The notes under the pieces are model-generated. The model worked only from the letters and a program-made list of their open reading frames with translations, searched no databases and was not told where the DNA came from. From NCBI GenBank assembly GCA_001460835.1, contig CYKH01002251.1, positions 1-34,251 of the forward strand: a stretch of 34,251 bases of DNA, written 5' to 3'. The position numbers were made by a program, and so were the translations under genes. Of this stretch, positions 26,033 to 31,510 are shown piece by piece; position 1 is the first letter of the stretch; every line of letters starts with the position of its first letter. The stretch comes from Bodo saltans (Eukaryota; Euglenozoa; Kinetoplastea; Eubodonida; Bodonidae).

Positions 26033-26545
26033 ATGGCGGATCAATCCTCAAGTTTGGTGGGTGCTTCACCTCCCATTCCTGGTTACATTCGAGACTACGT
26101 CTCCACTAGTCTATCGTTGGCAACCTCAGCCCACCACAAACGCCAACGGGAAGACGACGCCCCACTGACACTCGGTACCTCCGGTGATCTCTCACAACAA
26201 AGAAACGCAGTGCCCCCTCATACCTTTCACAATACTGAACTCTTCACGATGCTCGACGAAGTGATGGCAGCTTACCGCAGCGTGCTGGATGTTCTCGCCC
26301 GTGGTGGTGTGGCAAGCAATGACGACAACAACGATGAAGCCGAGGCGCGTCGGGTTCACGAAGTGCGAGCTGAGTCCGCCGATTGGGCAGCGAAGGTTGC
26401 AGTGTTGCAACATGGTATCCGGAGCAAAGGCGCCGTTTGCGTCAAGCGGAGCATCCGAGATAGACTTCAAGAGGAAATCGCTGAGAAAATGAGAGCCATT
26501 CGAAAGATGGAGTCGACCATTGACACAGCTCAACAAATGATCTGA
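26033..26545 (+). CDS. small orphan protein with C-terminal coiled coil
   Basis: 170 aa, not recognised. The first ~65 residues are disordered, with PPIPGYIRDYV near the start and a basic KRQRED patch that could act as a nuclear signal. Residues 66-95 (HNTELFTMLDEVMAAYRSVL) look like an amphipathic helix. Residues 105-168 form a longer helix or coiled coil ending RLQEEIAEKMRAIRKMESTI. The size, low-complexity head and coiled-coil tail are compatible with a subunit of a larger nuclear or cytoskeletal complex, but nothing identifies which. It is flanked by its own splice signal and a following pyrimidine tract, and its codon composition matches its neighbours, so it is probably a real gene. Confidence 0.7.
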   Translation: MADQSSSLVGASPPIPGYIRDYVSTSLSLATSAHHKRQREDDAPLTLGTSGDLSQQRNAVPPHTFHNTELFTMLDEVMAAYRSVLDVLARGGVASNDDNNDEAEARRVHEVRAESADWAAKVAVLQHGIRSKGAVCVKRSIRDRLQEEIAEKMRAIRKMESTIDTAQQMI

Positions 26546-26630
26546 TGATCTTGTCCTTCTTTCAAGAAGAACATTTTTCAAAAAAAAGAAAAATTGGCGT
26601 TTTTCCTTCGATTTGGGTTGAATGGAGTCT

Positions 26631-26660
26631 TTTTTTTTTTTCCTCGTGTCTCATTTCCAG
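26631..26660 (+). promoter_or_regulatory. polypyrimidine tract and AG, probable trans-splice acceptor
   Basis: A run of about 12 T followed by mixed C/T ends in CCAG (AG 26659-26660), 43 nt before the ATG at 26704. Confidence 0.55.
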
Positions 26661-26703
26661 AGATTTTTTTCTTTTCCCATAGCAGTTCATACTTTAGACT
26701 GAC

Positions 26704-28176
26704 ATGACACTTCACATGAGTGTGCTGGTTGTTGCCGCCGTGGTGTGTGCCCTCCTCCTTCTGCCCTATTCTACCGCAGGAAACTTGCTCAACAACAATG
26801 GTGACCACGGTCCCGTTGTGACGTTCGACTGCGATGCGAACGCGACGAAAGTGACGACCGCCTCGAATCGTACCATTGACGCTTATGATTGGGATCTTAT
26901 CACGCTGTTTCTGTTCGTCTCACACAACCCAAACGCTGTGGATGCTTCTCCCAATGCTGTCGCCTCATCCGTCGATGCGCATGCAAAGCTGTCGGCGCTG
27001 GCAACCGCAGTGCGATTGTACGATGCATCTGGAAGAGTTGCAGAGCGTGTTCAATTGTTCTGGGGACTTTGTGGTGTACATCCTCATGACGACAAGTCGT
27101 CGTGCGGGATTGCCCAGCAGTACGGGCTGGATATCAGCACACTGCCACAATTGATCGTGCTGGGCTCCGATGGAAATCGAGTGGAGGCTTGGGAGAGGGT
27201 ACAGCTCCTTCGACAACCGTCGCTTCATGCCGCAGCACATGTAGCGTCACATGTCCGCCCGGTTGTCCGCAGGGTGTACTCGGTATCAGACCTGACTGCA
27301 CTGCCTGCGGCCCTCGTGGACGAGCATGAAGCATCAGGATACTCACTGAGACCTCGTATCCTCGTGTTGTCGTCATCTGCCCCAAGGACTGAATCCCAAG
27401 ACACTAGTGTTCGTACGTTACTATCGAAACTTCGAGGCATTGCCACGGTCTACGCTATTAACGGACCTCAGCCCTTCAAGGAGCTGCACGATACGAAAGG
27501 CAGCGCCACCTGCTCTCCTGAGAGCGTCGATGGGGAACTGCTCACTGTCATTCGGCTCGACGAAGCGAGCAAGACCAACGTCGAGCCTATCGCAACCGAG
27601 GAGTGCCTGTCTACTCCGATGCTACGTGCTGCTGCACAACGCGCCGCGGTGCGTGGGAAGGGGAGAAGCCTCCGCATTGAAACTCGGCCACTCCCTCGTC
27701 ACCTTCTCAGCGACGCTCAGTCTTCTGCTGATCAAACCAGCCACGCTGCGGAAGTGACGCTTTTGAACGAGGCCGCCCATTTACTGTTCGGGGATGTCGA
27801 GCTCACTAGTCCTTTAAATCGCGACTTTGTGTTGAGCAGGGCACCAACCTGTACACTGATACATTTCATTCCGAACCTCTTCAACGCCTCCGCAACTTCT
27901 TCCGCAGCGGCAGGTACCACGGCACCCCCGTCGCTTGTTGGGGCATCGAACTCTCATGTGAATTACTATACGGTGCGTCATAGAAAATTGATCAAAAGTC
28001 TTGCAGCTGCAGCTGGGACCACAAAATGCGCGGTGACACTTCTAGACCCTCAAGGGAACGATAAAGATCTTTTCTTGAGCGTTGGCTTCAAGCATGGGGA
28101 TGTGTTCCAAACGAGCGCTACGTGCTGCTGCACAACGCGCCGCGGTGCGTGGGAAGGGGAGAAGCCTCCGCATTGA
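26704..28176 (+). CDS. PDI-like secretory protein, N-terminal piece (frame cut by duplication)
   Basis: MTLHMSVLVVAAVVCALLLL up to about STAG is a cleavable signal peptide. Two thioredoxin-like segments seem to follow. In the first, YGLDISTLPQLIVLGSDGN has the cis-Pro-like TLPQL of the fold. The second is around RPRILVLSSSAP and VYAINGPQPF. A third, PDI b'-like, includes KCAVTLLDPQGNDKDLFLSV. No CXXC occurs anywhere, so the protein cannot be a dithiol oxidoreductase. The frame ends at 28176, about 20 codons into the second copy of a 496-bp duplication; the tail after 28116 is an out-of-frame artefact of that copy. Collapsing the duplication gives one frame of about 820 aa (26704-29662). A role as an ER chaperone or adaptor is inferred from fold resemblance only. 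Confidence 0.65.
   Translation: MTLHMSVLVVAAVVCALLLLPYSTAGNLLNNNGDHGPVVTFDCDANATKVTTASNRTIDAYDWDLITLFLFVSHNPNAVDASPNAVASSVDAHAKLSALATAVRLYDASGRVAERVQLFWGLCGVHPHDDKSSCGIAQQYGLDISTLPQLIVLGSDGNRVEAWERVQLLRQPSLHAAAHVASHVRPVVRRVYSVSDLTALPAALVDEHEASGYSLRPRILVLSSSAPRTESQDTSVRTLLSKLRGIATVYAINGPQPFKELHDTKGSATCSPESVDGELLTVIRLDEASKTNVEPIATEECLSTPMLRAAAQRAAVRGKGRSLRIETRPLPRHLLSDAQSSADQTSHAAEVTLLNEAAHLLFGDVELTSPLNRDFVLSRAPTCTLIHFIPNLFNASATSSAAAGTTAPPSLVGASNSHVNYYTVRHRKLIKSLAAAAGTTKCAVTLLDPQGNDKDLFLSVGFKHGDVFQTSATCCCTTRRGAWEGEKPPH
27621..28116 (+). repeat. 496-bp tandem duplication, copy 1
   Basis: The unit starts GCTACGTGCTGCTGC and is repeated head-to-tail with an offset of exactly 496. GCTACG occurs at the start of copy 1, at the junction and again just after copy 2 (28613-28618), a 6-bp microhomology. 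Confidence 0.95.
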
Positions 28177-29662
28177 AACTCGGCCACTCCCTCGTCACCT
28201 TCTCAGCGACGCTCAGTCTTCTGCTGATCAAACCAGCCACGCTGCGGAAGTGACGCTTTTGAACGAGGCCGCCCATTTACTGTTCGGGGATGTCGAGCTC
28301 ACTAGTCCTTTAAATCGCGACTTTGTGTTGAGCAGGGCACCAACCTGTACACTGATACATTTCATTCCGAACCTCTTCAACGCCTCCGCAACTTCTTCCG
28401 CAGCGGCAGGTACCACGGCACCCCCGTCGCTTGTTGGGGCATCGAACTCTCATGTGAATTACTATACGGTGCGTCATAGAAAATTGATCAAAAGTCTTGC
28501 AGCTGCAGCTGGGACCACAAAATGCGCGGTGACACTTCTAGACCCTCAAGGGAACGATAAAGATCTTTTCTTGAGCGTTGGCTTCAAGCATGGGGATGTG
28601 TTCCAAACGAGCGCTACGATCCGTGACACCCGAGGAAAGAGTTTCTCTGGTAAATCACGTGACAATCTGATAGTCCTGACGCTGAACAACACGTTCCGAT
28701 ATAAATACAGCGGAGCCTACTACGATGCCGCTGATGTTGAGGCGTTTGTCCGCAAGGAAATCTCGCTGGTCGCATCGCGCGGAGGAGGACGAGTGTCGTT
28801 AGAAAGCAGTTTCAGTAAAACGCTAGTGATGCGCTCTGCCTTCGCACAGCTTGGCAGTGGTGCTTCGTTGTCGCCGACTGTATGTGGCAATGCTGCAATG
28901 TTCCCTTGGCATTTTGTTCCTTCGGTCGGGACTGACGCTGCTCTTGGCTTACGGCGTAAGTGGGAGGTGGAGGCACCGAAGTGGCTCGCCACGGCTACCT
29001 ATGACACGTTTGACAAACAAGTTCTTGGGGACGTGACTAGGGACACAGTACTGCTTGTGATCCCCACTGTGAGCAATGCCACCGTCCGTGGGAACACTAC
29101 TTCTCCGTCGTTGCGGCTTGAGGCCGCAGTGGGGCAGCTTGTCACGTGGGTTGCGCGTCGGCACCCGTCCACACATGGTGCCCTCCGTTTTGCTCGGTTC
29201 GCGCTTGACGAAAATGACTTGCCCCGTGTCCTGCTTCCCCATGTACCCGCCGCTCCATTGCCGCTGTCACCTCCGTATTTGTTTTATATCCCACGCAACA
29301 GCAAAGTTGATTTGATGAGCGACGGTCGCCCGAAGAACTCAGGACCAGTTGCGCCCTCTCATCGTCCTCAAAATCTAGAAGCACTCAAGCTCACCAGTGC
29401 TGAACGAAAAGCGGCCCAGCTGGTAAGAATCCCATCAAGCCTTTCAAAGGCCGCGCTGCCCTTGTCTGCTGTCCGAGATGAACTTCGAGAGGCGCTGCAA
29501 ATCGTCTCACCTCTTCAGTGGGTCTTTGACACTCGGTATATGGAGGGTAGCGATGGTGTGAAGGAGGAGGAGGGAGGCCCCACCTTCGATGAAAGTCAAG
29601 GATCTGTCATGCCTGTCGTCACGGAGGATGGAGCATGGGAAGGTGAAGAAAATGAATTCTGA
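28082..29662 (+). CDS. PDI-like secretory protein, C-terminal piece
   Basis: The frame has an ATG at 28082, but real coding content starts with duplicate copy 2 at 28117. It repeats the third thioredoxin-like segment and continues with YSGAYYDAADVEAFVRKEIS, the usual end of a PDI b' domain. A fourth thioredoxin-like domain follows: TATYDTFDKQVLGDVTRDTV resembles the F-x-x-V-L start of an a' domain, and ARFALDENDLPRVLLPHVPA with YLFYIPRN its later strands. The active-site CGHC is absent. The C-terminus is acidic (GAWEGEENEF) and lacks a KDEL-type signal, so ER retention is not evident. It is unlikely to be a separate gene because it has neither signal peptide nor its own splice signal. Confidence 0.65.
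   Translation: MASSMGMCSKRALRAAAQRAAVRGKGRSLRIETRPLPRHLLSDAQSSADQTSHAAEVTLLNEAAHLLFGDVELTSPLNRDFVLSRAPTCTLIHFIPNLFNASATSSAAAGTTAPPSLVGASNSHVNYYTVRHRKLIKSLAAAAGTTKCAVTLLDPQGNDKDLFLSVGFKHGDVFQTSATIRDTRGKSFSGKSRDNLIVLTLNNTFRYKYSGAYYDAADVEAFVRKEISLVASRGGGRVSLESSFSKTLVMRSAFAQLGSGASLSPTVCGNAAMFPWHFVPSVGTDAALGLRRKWEVEAPKWLATATYDTFDKQVLGDVTRDTVLLVIPTVSNATVRGNTTSPSLRLEAAVGQLVTWVARRHPSTHGALRFARFALDENDLPRVLLPHVPAAPLPLSPPYLFYIPRNSKVDLMSDGRPKNSGPVAPSHRPQNLEALKLTSAERKAAQLVRIPSSLSKAALPLSAVRDELREALQIVSPLQWVFDTRYMEGSDGVKEEEGGPTFDESQGSVMPVVTEDGAWEGEENEF
28117..28612 (+). repeat. 496-bp tandem duplication, copy 2
   Basis: Apparently identical to 27621-28116; translations of the two copies agree over their whole length. 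As 496 is one more than a multiple of three, the second copy shifts the frame of the PDI-like gene. Confidence 0.95.
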
Positions 29663-29708
29663 TCGCCGTTTTTCTGCGTGTTGATTCTCACTTTTCTTTT
29701 CTTTTTCT

Positions 29709-29752
29709 TCTGAGCTGCTAATCGCCGCTTGTGCGTTAGCAGCTATCTCAGA
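29709..29752 (+). other. stem-loop between two pyrimidine tracts
   Basis: AGCTGCTAA (29713-29721) pairs perfectly with TTAGCAGCT (29736-29744) around a 14-nt loop. An outer TCTG/CAGA (29709-29712 with 29749-29752) extends the stem past a 4-nt bulge. It contains several AG dinucleotides and lies between a first T/C tract (about 29690-29710) and the stronger tract before the pyrophosphatase. Confidence 0.45.
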
Positions 29753-29761
29753 AGCAATTAA

Positions 29762-29811
29762 CATCTTCTTTTTTTCCCCCTGCCTGCATTCTGCACTTCT
29801 TCTTTCATTAG
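29762..29811 (+). promoter_or_regulatory. long polypyrimidine tract and AG, probable trans-splice acceptor for pyrophosphatase
   Basis: About 45 nt of nearly continuous C/T with no AG end in TTAG (29810-29811). This leaves only seven bases before the ATG at 29819, a very short 5' UTR. Confidence 0.55.
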
Positions 29812-29818
29812 TGTGTAC

Positions 29819-31072
29819 ATGGGTGGTTCCTCCTCGACCCCACAAAGTAACTACGTAAAAAGCAACACTCCACCCCAGTCTGGAAGAAGAAAAATGTCAG
29901 CCAACGACGAAACTACTTCACAAAAAGCAGCGCTCTCCACCGGTTTGGAAGAGACCGTTGTGAATAACGCCTCCTTCTCCACGCCTCCGGTGGCTCTCCC
30001 CGAGGCGGTTCAGCGGAACATTACGGAGTTCGATCTCGCTGCGTACAGCAAAGATGAGTTCAGCGTTAGCATGGAGCGGAACATCATGCTGCGGTTCTTC
30101 AACGCATTCGATGTTCAGCAAATTGGCTTCTTGAGCGTTGAGACCATGGAGCAACTTTGCAAGTACCTTGGCGATCCAATTAGCGCCGACGAGATTGAGC
30201 TTTTGACTCGCGAAGGGCAAATGACCTTTGACCGCTTTTTTGAGTGGTGGGGCGAGCACGGTAAGCGCAGTGCACACGCATTCGCGATGGTGTCAGCCGC
30301 CTTCTCCGTCCCATACCACCAGCAGCAGCTCCTCGTCGAGGAAGTCGGCGAAAAGTACACTCCAAGCTACCGCGTGAACTTCTTCTTCAAGGACGTTGAG
30401 ACGACCGAGCTGAAGCAAATCTCACCGTGGCACGATATTCCATATGCCGTACGCGACTGGGTTCGCACTACCCCTGAGTCCTCCCCCACAAACCGTTACA
30501 ACTTCATCTGCGAGATTCCCAAGTGGACGCGCGCAAAGTTCGAGATCGCCACAAGCGAAACATTCAACCCCATCAAGCAAGATATGAAGAATGGCGTTCC
30601 TCGTTTCTACAAGCATGGAGACATGATGTGGAACTACGGCGCATTCCCCCAAACATGGGAGAGCACTGACCACGTGTTCCAGGAGGGCGTGAAGGGCGAC
30701 AACGACCCGCTCGATGCTATCGAGATTGGTATGGTGCAGCTCACCACTGGTCAAGTCGTTCCCGTCAAGATTCTCGGCATTCTCGGTATGATTGACGACG
30801 GACAAATGGACTGGAAGGTGATTTGCATCTCGCACGCCGACCCCGTCGCGAAGTTCCTGGACGATATTTCTGACGTCCCCAAGTTCCTCCCTGGCCTGCT
30901 GGAAGCCCTCCGCGAGTGGCTACGAACGTACAAGATTTGTCAAGGAGGTGTGGAGAATAAATTCGCGTTTAGCGGCGAGTACAAGGATGCTGCGTTTGCA
31001 CATAAAGTCATCCAGGAATCCCACTTCATGTGGAGGAATCTTCGCCAAATCCGCCAAAAGACTCACGTGTAA
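29819..31072 (+). CDS. VSP1: acidocalcisomal-type inorganic pyrophosphatase with EF-hand-like domain
   Basis: 417 aa. Residues ~85-150 form an EF-hand-like region (FDVQQIGFLSVETMEQLCKY, loop starting at D98). Residues ~180-410 are a family I soluble pyrophosphatase: ICEIPKWTRAKFEI, then PRFYKHGDMMWNYGAFPQTW. The signature GDNDPLDAIEIG (293-304) and ILGMIDDGQMDWKVI follow, so the metal- and PPi-binding Asp, Glu, Lys, Arg and Tyr positions appear present. The two-part layout is that of the trypanosomatid vacuolar soluble pyrophosphatase, which hydrolyses PPi and polyphosphate in acidocalcisomes. The EF-hand loop lacks good ligands at positions 3, 5 and 12, so calcium binding is doubtful. From ATG 29819 the protein starts MGGSSSTP, an N-myristoylation-type sequence. 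A later ATG at 29894 (MSANDE) is the alternative start. Confidence 0.93.
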   Translation: MGGSSSTPQSNYVKSNTPPQSGRRKMSANDETTSQKAALSTGLEETVVNNASFSTPPVALPEAVQRNITEFDLAAYSKDEFSVSMERNIMLRFFNAFDVQQIGFLSVETMEQLCKYLGDPISADEIELLTREGQMTFDRFFEWWGEHGKRSAHAFAMVSAAFSVPYHQQQLLVEEVGEKYTPSYRVNFFFKDVETTELKQISPWHDIPYAVRDWVRTTPESSPTNRYNFICEIPKWTRAKFEIATSETFNPIKQDMKNGVPRFYKHGDMMWNYGAFPQTWESTDHVFQEGVKGDNDPLDAIEIGMVQLTTGQVVPVKILGILGMIDDGQMDWKVICISHADPVAKFLDDISDVPKFLPGLLEALREWLRTYKICQGGVENKFAFSGEYKDAAFAHKVIQESHFMWRNLRQIRQKTHV

Positions 31073-31510
31073 ATAATTGACGTGAAAACTTTTCTGTTGG
31101 TGAGATTCATGGGGGATTTCCACATGCAAGCTTCTTAATGAAGAGTCAGCAGCTCGTGCGAGAGATCAGCGATGGCTCGCACGAAAGTTCTTAAGAGAAA
31201 AGAAGAAACAATATGATGTCCTTTTGGTATCTTTAGGATGTATGATTTACAATTGATATGAGAGAAACTTTGAATGAGGATGGGCGACCCAGTACATTCT
31301 ATTTCACCAACATTTCTCGCAGTTTAAGTGTGAAAAGTCCATCCGTGCATCCCTCTCCTTTGGTAGCGCAAGGCTTTGTTTGTTTGTTTGTTTTATTTTT
31401 GTGATTCTGCGAAGGAAGAACTATTTATCATTTTAGATTTAGGAAGGAAAAGAATCACATACTTTTGTTGTAAAGAGGCAAAAAGCAAAAAAAAATATTC
31501 TGTAGGCACA
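31073..31510 (+). other. intergenic region, no gene seen
   Basis: 438 bp. It holds a hairpin (31154-31184), a (TTTG)n run near 31377-31392 followed by a T-rich stretch, and A-rich sequence just before the next ATG. A trans-splice acceptor for the following gene is probably among the AGs at 31410-31505, but none stands out. Confidence 0.4.
31154..31184 (+). other. GC-rich stem-loop downstream of pyrophosphatase
   Basis: TCGTGCGAG (31154-31162) pairs perfectly with CTCGCACGA (31176-31184), leaving a 13-nt loop. It lies about 80 nt past the stop, in the probable 3' UTR. It could be an RNA stability or processing element; no function is known. Confidence 0.4.
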
